64,000 nucleotides of DNA from Coptis chinensis (lineage: Eukaryota; Streptophyta; Magnoliopsida; Ranunculales; Ranunculaceae), in contig CM027379.1 of assembly GCA_015680905.1 (NCBI GenBank), positions 28,476,501 to 28,540,500 on the forward strand. The letters are read 5' to 3'. Under the pieces are notes generated by a model. The model was given only the letters and a program-made list of their open reading frames with translations. It was not told where the DNA came from and made no database searches. Below are positions 1 to 11,600 of this stretch, in pieces. The translations under genes were made by a program, and so were the position numbers. Within the stretch, counting starts at the first letter, position 1, and the number at the start of each line of letters is the position of its first letter.

Positions 1-87
1 GAAATTGTTTTAATGTCGATCATCACTCAATCGCCGTTTTTATTCATTATTATTTGATTGTTTTATCAATTTGTTCCATGTTTGCAG

Positions 88-1300
88 GCCAAGTCACCTC
101 TTTCTTCTTGTTTCTCTCACCCGGGTACTTAACTATGTTATAACTCAATCTTTTCACTTCTATAAACTCAACTAGTACTGATTACTAAACATGCTTTTTA
201 TTTTTTCTGTGGTTTTTTTTTTCCAATGTATGAAACAGTCAGATGATGTGGACTATTCATAAGAGAAAAGATGTGGAAGACTTCATGCCAATTCCGCTGG
301 TGGCTGGAGTGATGAATTGTCTGATGTGGGTTTTCTATGGACTTCCGTTTGTAACCAAATCCAACGTCCTGATTGTAACAATTAACAGTCTGGGCCTTGC
401 TATGGAGTTATTTTACGTAGCCGTTTATTACTACTATGCTCACCTCCAGAAGAAAAGATGGAAGTCGAGGGTATTTTAATCAATCATATCCTAGCTACAA
501 ATTATTCAAGTTTTAAGCACAATAAGTTCATCTACATACGTTTTTAAGTCATACTATACTTATGTCATTGTCATAATTGTGAAATTATTTGCAGACATAT
601 GTCATGCTTATGTTCATTGTCATAATTGTGGCGTTCATTCTGTTTGCTGGTCTTACACTCGAAGTTTTTCCTCGTCATTCGAGAGGAACTATTGCTGGAT
701 GGGCTTCCACTATCTTTAGCATTTGCCTGTATGCTTCGCCCCTCTCTGCAATGGTATGTCATTATTTAATTTTTTAATTTTTTCTATTGATTCCTGTAAT
801 TTAGATATTTGGAGACTAGCAACAATAATCCTAATCTTAGTGAATTTGGTGTGTGCAGTGGACTGTTTGGACAACAAAGAGCGTCGAATACTTGCCATTA
901 CTAATTTGTTGTGCCAACTTACTTAATGGAACAACTTGGGCCGGCTATGCGTTGATTCGAATGGACTATTTCGTCTTGGTAAGTCTTCTATATATGTCGT
1001 TTAATTTGTATATTTCTCCTCATGACCACATCATCATCCTTTCAATTAATATTTCTTCTAGTTTGAGCCAATTTCTTAAATGTTTGGTTGATCCTATTGT
1101 TTTGCGCTACATACACTAACTCGGGCTATCTGACTTTGTAGGTTAGTAATGGCATTGGAGCAATTCTTGGGGTACTGCAGCTACTATTATATGCCACATT
1201 CCGCAAGCCAGGCGGCGGTGACGATGATAAAAAGAAGTCACCTCAGAAGCAGGATTTGGAACTTGGTTCAATAGGCAATTTAACACGTGTGGGAAACTAG
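88..1300 (+). CDS. SWEET: SWEET sugar transporter, 3' five exons (5' end outside window)
   Basis: MtN3/saliva family sugar uniporter, a seven-helix membrane protein that moves sucrose or hexose down its gradient across plasma or vacuolar membranes. Exons with GT-AG borders and continuous frame: 88-124 (37 bp, the usual size of SWEET exon 2), 239-470, 595-753, 859-978 (120 bp, also typical) and 1142-1300, with TAG at 1298-1300. Readable family motifs are VTSFFLFLSP, the loop KRKDVEDFMPIPLVAGVMNC, WVFYGLPF, VTINSLGLAMEL, a second MtN3 repeat with KSVEYLPLL and NGTTWAGYALI, then a short hydrophilic tail (KPGGGDDDKKK). The first exon, coding the start Met and the first half of helix 1, is not in the window. 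The loop after LFLSP reads GQMMWTIHK instead of the usual PxPTF, a small divergence. General resemblance is to clade II members (SWEET4-8), an inference from memory; substrate cannot be told. Confidence 0.93.
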
Positions 1301-1694
1301 TTTGTATTTTTTTTTTATTCGTCCTCACTGGATGAAGCTGAACTTAGCTAGGAATTATTTTTTGGTTCAAAGTTTTTTTTTTTTTTTTTTTAGCAATTGT
1401 TTGAGCATTTTTTTGGTTCAAAGTTAAATGTAAAATTGATGTTTTTGATGAGCCTTTTATATGACTGATCATTCCATTTTTGAGTTATAATTTCCTTGCT
1501 TTTATATTTCACATATAGCCAAAACTGAAATTGGTTTTCTTTCCTAATTCCTACTTCACAAGTTTGCTTAGAACAAGGATCTAGTTCAAAAAAGCTTGAA
1601 GTATAGCAGACTAGCAGTTGTGATGTTTTGAAGAATTATTTTGAGGCATTCAATTATATTACTTTGCCTTACTGGCAGTTATAGCAATTTAAAC
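1301..1694 (+). other. SWEET 3' UTR and downstream spacer
   Basis: T-rich trailer after the SWEET stop, including poly-T runs near 1306 and 1372 and a partial direct repeat of TTTTTGGTTCAAAGTT at about 1358 and 1410. No further coding potential seen. Confidence 0.5.
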
Positions 1695-2040
1695 CATAGT
1701 ATAAAATATTGCGATATATCACAAAATATTGTGATATATAAAGATATATATGACTGTAAATGTCGGCAATATATACAGTATTATCGATATTTAAAGATAT
1801 TTGGTAATATTTTGTTTAGGTAACAATTTTATTTAATATTTACTATTATATTTTAAATAAATATAAATAATATATCGTAATATATCAAAAAGTATTTATG
1901 ATATTTATCGATATTTTAGATATATCTATGATATTTGCATACGAAACAATATAAAATATTCTTAAACTGCCGAAAGAGAAAAATATATCCAGAATACATA
2001 AGTATCAATAAATACCCATATTCCGATATTTTGTACTATG
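1695..2040. mobile_element. hAT-type MITE, ATATCG-rich family, copy 1
   Basis: 346 bp element beginning CATAGTATAAAATATT and ending AATATT/GATATTTTGTACTATG-like, so the ends are inverted repeats (CATAGTA...TACTATG). It is flanked by an 8 bp duplication, ATTTAAAC, at 1687-1694 and 2041-2048. The interior is a degenerate run of GATATAT/ATATCG words. No ORF of note. A second copy with its own 8 bp duplication is at 37867-38288. Eight-bp duplications and short TIRs fit the hAT superfamily; the autonomous partner is not visible. Confidence 0.85.
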
Positions 2041-2042
2041 AT

Positions 2043-2213
2043 TTAAACTGCCATATGTGAACGAGCATCTTTAATTGTAGGCCCTTCAAACGGCTGGACT
2101 GCATTTGAAGTTTGAACCATATCCGAGCTTCTCAAAATTGCTCTATCAAGCAGAACATACTTATCCAGCACCACTGCACCAGTATCCTCCTTGTTGTCCC
2201 TACCCGGTCTCAT
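2043..2213 (-). other. Possible short coding exon, unknown
   Basis: A 56-codon open frame from ATG 2213 to TAA 2043 with coding-like composition (MRPGRDNKEDTG..., ...QPFEGPTIKDARSHMAV). Not recognised. It lies 3' of the endonuclease gene on the same strand and its stop overlaps the target duplication of the neighbouring MITE. It could be an exon of a lost gene or chance; no splice model could be built. Confidence 0.2.
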
Positions 2214-2644
2214 GTTCTTAACTTATCCTTTGTGAATTTTCTTTTCTTGAAAGTCTACCATATGCTATTGTAAAAAACACGAGAGCAGGCTGAAGCTTCT
2301 TGCTGTGAAGTCTGGAGGCATTTGCCTACATATCTACTTTTGGTACGTGCAAGGAACAGCACTACACACATACGATGCTAAAGAGAAAGCTTTTCATATA
2401 CACTTTGAACAATGCCTGGATAAATCTGAAAACAATGCACAGTAGATAAAGTTATATGAACATGGTGGAATTTTCTTCAAGATTCTTGTACTATTTTTCA
2501 TTAACTACGTTTATTAACAAAACTAAATATATTAGAATTTAGAATATCTGTCCCATGTTTGGTTTTCATGGGGATGCCTCATTCCTGAATTTCCTCCATA
2601 TAAACTTTCCGAATCGGCCTCCTGTCAACCCCAGAGAGCCAGTT

Positions 2645-5600
2645 TCAGATGATTCTTCCGTTTCCTGAATACCAATATCCAGACTTTGTTTCTGTGGCTG
2701 GTTCACTGATTACTTTCACAACACCTTGATAAGAAATGAACTGAATGACTTGAACATGACCATCATCTTTGTCCGAAACCAGAGCAACACCATTGCTAGG
2801 TCCATTCTGAAGTTGAACAAACGCTGTATAAATTAAGAAACTAGAGCCAACATGTGTTACATGGAAAACACTCTTGTCTGCTAGTGACAAGGTCCTGTAA
2901 ACTTTCCCGGTGGTACCATTATATAATGCAAGCTTGAGTCTAGTTGCATCTGCCGATGATTCCACTACTATTTCAACAAACTGCATGAAAATGGAATTTC
3001 TTAACAGACTCGTTTAATTTCTCAGATTAGTTTAACTTAATCGGAGAATGCGGAGAAGAGTTCTCTACAAATGCCATACGTATCGCCAAACCTACAAGAC
3101 TTACCCGCCATTATTCCACAATTCAACCTAGGAGATCTCTGATAAAAAAAAGAGACAATAATATCATATTCATCACTATTTTTAAGAAATTTCAATATAT
3201 TTTTAAGAAAATCCAAAATAGGTGGGAAGATTTTTTACCAATAAAAAATCGTGCCGTTTTAGTTCAGTCATTTTGCTAATACTAATGAGTCAAACTCATT
3301 CAGGATTTTAGTGTTCATAAAATACGCCTGTATAATGAGTGGACATGATTCACAAAATTTTTGAGAATGCTTTTTATATACCAAAACAATATTGTTGAAA
3401 CAAGATAGCTTTTCGAGTTTTGCACAAACCTCGTTCTTGTCTTTCCCTCTATTGTTGTAGTGCAGCTCATTTATCCATGCCATCAGGGGACTATCCATTG
3501 TTTGACTAAATGCAATATCTTGCTTCCATAAGAGGTTTGCGTATTCTGGGTGGTCAACAAATGGATTTCTATTGTGTTGGTAAAGCTGGCACACCCTGTT
3601 GTTTCTCAACTGCTCTGTTCTTGATGGCGGATCAAGTTCATTCCATTCCAACAGTGTTGATAGTAGCCCCATTTCCCTATTTTCTGTAGGAAAGAAATCA
3701 ACTTTTAAAAAGTCTGAAGAAGTTATAGGGATATCAACATTTAACATATACAACTACCAAAAGTAAATGTTTTTTAGGACAAGCTAAACTGATACCAGAG
3801 GGATCATTTCATTTCGCCATCAGTACAATTTGAAGCTTCAAAAGTTCAAATATAACAGAATCAAGGGAAGTTCAGAAATGACTCAGAACTTACACTTAGC
3901 CAATTTCATGGAGTACAGTACCTTGTTGATTTTCTCAGTTAAAAGATACTAAAATACACGAATAATTTTAACAAACCAAATGGAAATCCTTAAACAAAGA
4001 TACATGTCATAGTGGACCCCTAAACGCTAAAACGCCTACCTTGTTTCACTGTTTTTACCTTTTAGTATCCAAATATATTGTTTCGGCAGTAAACTGCTTC
4101 AACACAACGAGAGCAATGGTAAAGAACACACTAAGAAACAGAGGAATTTGATGTTGGGGGAGATGAAACTGAACCAAATAATGGCTGCCTACGTACCCAA
4201 GATCTATTATCTAGGGATCAAGTTTCCACGTAGTTCCTTATGAAAAATAATGTGGTATTTATATAGGTAGAGTAGAGAGTCCTTGTAGCTCAAGTAATCT
4301 TGTTGCTTGAGTAATTGTGATAGAATATAACTCTCAACTGATAATTATCTCTTTGATAAGAAATGAATCTGGACATAAATCACTATACATTAGTGGCAAG
4401 CCATGTAGTTAAGGTTCAGCCTTAGACACATGAATTAATGGGCCTGTACATCAATCCATGGTATTGCAAATTGGGCTTTAGCCCTGTCGATTAAATGAAT
4501 AAAGTAGAGACCCCTACTAATGGACGTTTGCCCACGTAGGTGGGGGTTCTGTAGGTAAGACTGCTTCAGCACCATATGCAAGGTTAAAAGGTGATAATGC
4601 AGTTGAATAATTTGGCGTTATCTATAAGCCCACAAGACAACCGGTAACTCCTTGACCCAATTTCCTTTGCGCCGGTCAAAACGCCTCTTTAGGTTAGCCA
4701 AAATCACCTTATTGGTGGCTTCGGCCGCCTATCGTTAACTATGGACGAATTTCTTCAAACATCAAATTGTTTACCATTATCGATACAAGTGCGCGAGGGA
4801 TGCCAAAACGACAAACAATATTTCTCCATAAAACATTTTGGCGTTGGAAGCATGGATTTGGACCAAAGGCTTTGCTTCTACCCATTTGGTAAAATGTCGG
4901 TTGCCACAAGAATGAATCGTATACTACCTGGAGCTTTAGGTAAAGGGCCAATAATGTCTAAGCCCCATTTGGCAAATGGCCATGGGCTAAGCATGGGGTG
5001 CAACTCAATAACAGGTAGTTTACTCATATTATCGTGCTTTTGGCATGGCTCACACCTCTCAGATAAGTGTTTTGCATCCTTTTGCATCTCTGGCCACCAA
5101 TAGCCCTGTGTCATAGCCTTATGAGCTAAACTTCTCCCCTTGGAGTGGCTTCCTCATAAGCCGGAGTGAATATCTTCCAAAACTTGAAGTCCTTCCTGTT
5201 TTGATAGGCATCGCAACATAGGGTTTAAGTCCGAGCCTTTGCGATATAAGTGCAAACTTCCGTCAGTAACAGATATCACCAAAAACTTCCATGCATCGCG
5301 TTTGATTCTTTCAGCGAGTTTTGGTTCTGGCGGAAGTGAAGAAACTTGCAAGTATTGGATATAAGGAAGACGCCAATCTTGCGCGTCGGAGATCATCATC
5401 TTTGGCTCTCGATAGTATCATATCGGGAACCGGGACTATCATCCGCTTCATGTACCAACTCATTATCTGTTTGGGGGCGAATTCGGGAGGAACAAATGGA
5501 TCTATAGATTCTAATGGAAGATCCAAAGTATGGTCATGTTGTGAATTTTCCATCTCCCTTTTCGCTTCCGAGTCATGATTGGTGCGATTATACGTGGGTC

Positions 5601-8600
5601 GTATTTCGCTGTTGCGTACAAGCAAAACAAGTAATTGCTTTCATGTACATACAAGTCATGCAATTCTTTTTCGGTAAAGTCAATGCTTGGCTCTTTCTGG
5701 AACTCCACAGTGATGTGTCTTGACTCTTCGCTTCTAACGGCGGCGGAGAGATAAGCCAATGAATCAGCATGACGTATGTCATTTCGGGGTCTTTGAGTGA
5801 TAGAGATGCTATCAAATTGTCGAGCAAGGCTATGTATCAAACCAAGATAAGCCTCCATACGGTCATCTCTTGCTTCAAAAGACCCGCCAAATTGATTGGC
5901 CACAAGGCGAGAGTCCGTGTATAACTGGAGCTTTCGCGCCACCAGTTTCAAAGTTGTTCTCAAGGCACAAACGCATTGACCTCACTTTTCGGCCGTTATT
6001 TGAAGCGGCGAAGCCAAGTCGCCTGATTTCTCAATCTTCTCTCCGCGGGTTTAACAAAAACGCATCCAATTCGGACCAGATTTATTATGGGAGCCATCCG
6101 AGTAAACAATCCATAGGTCAATGGGATTAGGAATTGCGTTTGCAAGTTGGTTTTCGTAAGCCCCGATTGATTGGTGGCGGAATGTCTTCCATAGATTCTT
6201 TTGGCAAAAATCATCAATAGGAGAATGATCGATAGGAAAATCAGCTATCAAAGAAGCTAGAGCATGTCCTTTTTCAGTGATCGACTTTTAAAGATAATGC
6301 TATATGCACTAAGATAACTTTCCCATTCGGCTAATCGCTTGATTCTTGTGCATTACGAAGACCTTGCGCGTAGGGATACTCGATTATAAACTCGACCAAC
6401 TCCCCGGAAGTATGGTTTTAACCGACGAAAGCGGCATGAACCAATGCAAGTGCAATTTTTCCATATTTAAATAACGAGACTTCGGCTCGGTTAACGCGTC
6501 TTCCGATAAAAAGGCGGGTCTACCATCATCGACGAAAAGAATAAAGCGAATGCGGCTTGAGTTGTAGGCGCTAGGTATATGCCAATAGGTTGACCCGTTG
6601 AAGGACTTGTCAATATAGGAGGATTTCCGACCAAGTATTTCTTCGGTTGTTACAATGCCATCTCACAATCAACGTTCCAAGTTCTTTGTCCCCTTTAAAG
6701 TCCGGAAGAAGGGATGACAACGATCGGAATATTTAGAAATAAATCTATGAAGAGCGCGCAAACCAACCAAGAAGTTTAAATTTCCTTCTTATTTTTGGTG
6801 ATGACATATCAATAACGACGATATCGATCGGGATTAGCCTCAATACCTCTACGAGTCATGAGGTATCCCGAAATTTTCGGAAGAGAGGCCAAAAGAACAT
6901 TTGGCGGGATTGAGTCTCATGTTATACTTGTTAAGCCTATCAAAAACAAGTTGAAGATCGGAAAGATGATCACCTTATTATTATCATCGATAATAATTGT
7001 ATTGACAAGCTTCGATTTAACGACTATATCATCGATATAAGCCTCCATTATTATCCCCAGCAGATCGGAAAAAATTGTATTGATAAGCTTTTGGTAGACC
7101 GGCATTTTTCGGACCAAAAGGCATAACGATTAGTAGCGAAAATGCCTTGGTCGGTAATGAAGCGGTGAACTCTTGGTCATCCACATTCAAAGAGATCCGG
7201 TAGTACCACGAAGAAGCATCCATGAAAGATAGGTGTTGGAATCGAAGTGGCATCCACTAGTTCGGAAATTCGCGGGCAATGGATACGGATGAATCGGACA
7301 AGCTTCGTTAAGGTTTGTAAAGTCAATACAAATTCTGATTTGTCCGTTCTTTTTTGGCAACGCAGAACGACATTAGCAAGCCATTTTGGGTAAGTAACTT
7401 CGTCGGATAAAGTTAACCGCAAGTAGCTTATCAATCTCCTCTTTAACTTTGAACTTCCGATCGGTGTCATTCTTCTTGGTTTTCGGCGAACCGCACGAAA
7501 CTTGGATCAATGTCAAGTTTATGACAGCAACGGAAGGATCTATTCCGGCATTTCCTCAATTTTCCAAGTGAAGATCGCTTTATTTCATTTGTAAAGGAAA
7601 CCAACTCTTTTTGTTCTATCGCCGAAAGTTCGCCAGAAATAAAAGTGGTTTCTTCTGAATCTTCTACTTGCACTTCCAAAAGTCGATCCATCAGAAGCGA
7701 CCTGCACATGAGCCTCAATATTATCGATGGAGAGCACGCTTGGCAACCGTAACTTGGGTGGGGGCACTTGCAAGGATCGTATTACCTCGAACTTCAGATT
7801 TTTATAGTCATCCATTGCTTTGTCATGACGGGCATGGGCGGATACTTGGTCACTACTGAACCTTGCAAATATTCCGAGAAGGGAACTTGACACATCGATG
7901 AAATGTGGAGACTACGACCCCCATGGAATGTATCCAATCTCGCCCAAAATGCGTTATAGTGGGATCGATGATCCATCAAAAAGAAATCGAGCTCAACTTC
8001 TTTGTTCATTAATTTGATTGGTAAGGTAATTCTTCCAACCGGCGAAGATGTTGTCCATCAAAACCGATGATAGGATTGTCTTGGATGATGATCATACCTC
8101 GCGAAGTTGCATCCGAGAATAACATCCACCGAAAATGGCCGGAGGTGGCCCCGTGGTCGATCATTACGGATTGAACACGAAGCACCTATAGACACGTAAA
8201 TTATAACTGCGTCATAATGAGGGTGATATACACCAAGGAGATCATCATCAGTGAATCGGAGGGGCTCTTCTTCAAAAGTTTCGGTCTGGATTCCTTTGAC
8301 AAAATTGACTTTGTTGATACGGTTAAACTCACCAACATAACTAACTTTCAACCGCTTTTGATTCTTACTCTGACTTTTGGAAAGAGACTCAACATGAGAA
8401 TGGGAAACATTAATGACATGCTCATAAGTTGCAGCAACTGCCTGTTGAGAGCTTTTAGTAAGATATTCGTTTAAAAGTCCTTTCTCCACTAATTTCTGAA
8501 TCCGACCCCGGAGAGAGCGACAAAGTTCTGTCTCATGGCCATAGTCATTATGGAATTTACACCACAAGGCTTTGTCCCTTGTCCCTTTGGTATCTTCTGA

Positions 8601-11600
8601 AAGTGGATAAGGCGGGGAAAGAAAATTCCCACTTTTCAACTTTTCATATATAACAAAGTACTTCGCATTGAGCGGGGTCAGTTTTAGCTCAGGTAAAGTC
8701 TTTCCATCACGATTGAAACTAACTTGCTTCTGATTGTCATTCTTTCCATCGTTATGCTATTGATCTGACTGTCCTTGTTTCGGCTTAGAATTCTTGCTGT
8801 CAGAAAAATCTTTACTCCGAATATCTCTGTCTCTTGTTGCTTTCGCCGATAGGTTCTCCTCGATACGGATGTGTTGTTCAGCCCTAACATACAAATCGTC
8901 GTCGAAGAGTTTTAGGGACATCTTTAATTAGAGAGTGGTAAAGATCCCTTTACAATGAAGTTCGAACTTACGTCTCTTTCATAATATAATGCTTATTTAA
9001 AGCGAAAAGAAGCATCCCATCGAAACTTCGGAACATCTGCTTCTTTGCCTTTGAACCTAGTAACAAAAGTACGTAACTTTTCGTCACGTTGTTGCTTGAT
9101 GTTCAAAAGTGAGTCGACATTCTTTGGCGTCTTGCAATTGTGGCGGAAACGATTAACAAACTGATTTTCTAGTTCATTGAATTGGTGAATTGATCTTGAA
9201 GGCAACTCACTAAACCAGCGTAATGCTTCTCCCTTTAGAGTTGATGGAAATAGCTTACATTTGAGCGGGTTATCTCCACCCCATAACACCAACTTATTTT
9301 TGAACGATAGAACATGCAAGCCAGGATCTCTTTCCGACTCATCATAAAGTTCAAAATCGGGTTGTTTGAAGTCGAGATGGTGGTAAGCTTCTTGAATGTC
9401 GATCGAAAACTTATCAAGTACTCCATCATTGACTGTCAAGTTTTTCATTCTTATATCCCTTGACTCTCTATCGTTAAGTTCCTTTGCAATCAACTCTTTC
9501 AGCTGTTGTTCTGTTAGAGTTAAAGTATTGGCTCGAACAACTGGACGCTCCCGGTCGTGCCTATGTGGAGAAGGATACCTTCAATTATCTCTTATTGGAG
9601 TTAGAGATCTTTAGCTGATGACGCGACGATCATCCGACCGGTGATTGTCTTTGTCTATCCCAGAACCGACCGTCTAGGGCGGTAGTCACCCTGGTCGGGT
9701 GATCGGAATAATTATACCACTTCTCCATGTTTTGTTGCTCTTGTTCGGGATGCCCGCCTTCCGATCATGTCGGACATATCTCGGATGACTGGTCTTCCCC
9801 GAAATTGCTTCTCGGAGGTAAATCTTCCCTTTGAGATCGGGCATGTCTAGAGTAGTAGTTATCCCCGCCAATCCGATTCTCCCATAAGTACGAGTAATAG
9901 GGTCATTACTCTTAGAGCGCGTAATCGGTTGATTGTGTTTGAGAAATAACACGTTCTCGGAGGCGATGAAGTGGATCTTCAAGACGGTCCCATACACTGG
10001 AATGGCTCCGCTGGCCCCTTCGTGGTCGCCTTGATGTTGTTGAATTTGCAAAGATCGTCGCCCGCGCTTTGCCTCTTTGCCGGCTTCCTTCTCAAGTTCC
10101 TATTTAAATTTTTGATTCGGCCGTAACTCACGCTCAATTTGTATTAGGGTGAATTGGTACGTTACTATCACCTTTTCCGTTAGTTGGTGTGAGAGTAATG
10201 TCCGCGTCCATATCCATGTCAACTAAAGGATTGACATGGACGGACGGGCGCAATGGAAGGATGGCGACTTGTCGGTTTTTTCTTGTTGCAAAAGGCGTTA
10301 GGGGTGGTGGCGGCACTTGTACTACCTTTTGCGGTGGAGGTGGCGGAGGCGGTGGCGGTTGCGCTGCTACAGTTGGATGTTGAGAATTGATCCTACCACT
10401 AGGAGCAACTTGATTGTTCAACGGTTCTTGCATTGGCCAATTTGAATTTCGAGGGTTGCGAGTCCTATTAGTAGGAGGAATATCTCGACTATTTGGTCTG
10501 CTTCTTGTACTTACCATCTTGATTGTTTCACGTGATAATGAATTCTAAGTTCCCCACAGACGGCGCCCAATTATGTTTTGAAGAAAACCGCTTCAACACA
10601 ACGAGCAATGGTAAAGAACACACTAAGAAACGAGGAATTTAATGTTGGGGAGATGAACCGAACCAAATAATGGTCGCCACGCACTCCAAGATCTATTATC
10701 TAGGGATCAAGTTTCCACGTAGTTCCTTATGAAAAATAATGTGGTATTTATATAGGAGTAGAGAGTCCTTGTAGCTCAAGTAATCTTGTTGCTTGAGTAA
10801 TTGTGATAGAATATAACTCTCAACTGATAATTATCTCTTTGATAAGAAATGAATCTGGACATAAATCACTGTACATTAGTGGCAAGCCATGTAGCTAAGG
10901 TTCAGCCTTAGACACATGAATTAATGGGCCTGTACATCGATCCATGGTATTGCAAATTGGGCTTTAGCCTTGTCGATTAAATGAATAAAGTAGAGACCCC
11001 TACTAATGGACGTTTACCACGTAGGTGGGGGTCGAAACATATATAATCTAGATAAGAAGTTTTCGTACTCATTATAATAAAATGTACTGCAACGCACCCA
11101 TGCTTGGTGAATCAGAAAGGTGAAGATTTGGGCTTCCATCTGATTGATCAAACCCATAACATACGGCCATGTACATTAATGCCCTTGCTATGTCCCCCCT
11201 AACCTGTAATGTCACATAATTCTATACTTCTTAAGGTATATGGTGGAATTCATTCCAAGTACAGAAGAAATAAAAGCGCTTGTAAGAATGGATTGCACAA
11301 GACAAAAGCAATTTGAAAAAAAATATCAACATATCATCTGTACGTGCACAAAATTTTGGACTCATTTTGCGTGCAACACTTATGATTTGCATGTTTAGAA
11401 ATGCTAACCAATTAAACATACAAAAATGGTAGAAGATGACACTATTATTTACTCTTAAAGGTATTGCTCAATTCAGCTTGTGCTACGACTCGAAACCATG
11501 ATTAGCAGCAAGGCACTTCTCCCAGACATAATTTTAGTAAGTCATAGTTGATGATAATGAGGACACATGTTGACCAATAATGATACTGGGAAAAACATTT

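Larger units (their letters stand above)
4079..11039 (-). mobile_element. Ty3/gypsy LTR retrotransposon (Tat-like), degenerate, minus orientation
   Basis: About 7 kb element bounded by a 5 bp duplication TATAT (4074-4078 and 11040-11044). It begins TG at 4079 and ends CA at 11039. Two LTRs of about 470 bp, a primer-binding-like site inside the right LTR, and the order gag, protease region, RT, RNase H, integrase on the minus strand identify gypsy. Every domain is broken into short frames by stops and shifts, so it is not autonomous. It sits in an intron of the endonuclease gene, 53 bp past the 11098 splice donor, transcribed in the same direction as the gene. Confidence 0.93.

Noticed and set aside
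10189-10383. Glycine-rich plus-strand frame
   Set aside because: It is the antisense shadow of the poly-proline tract of the gypsy gag.
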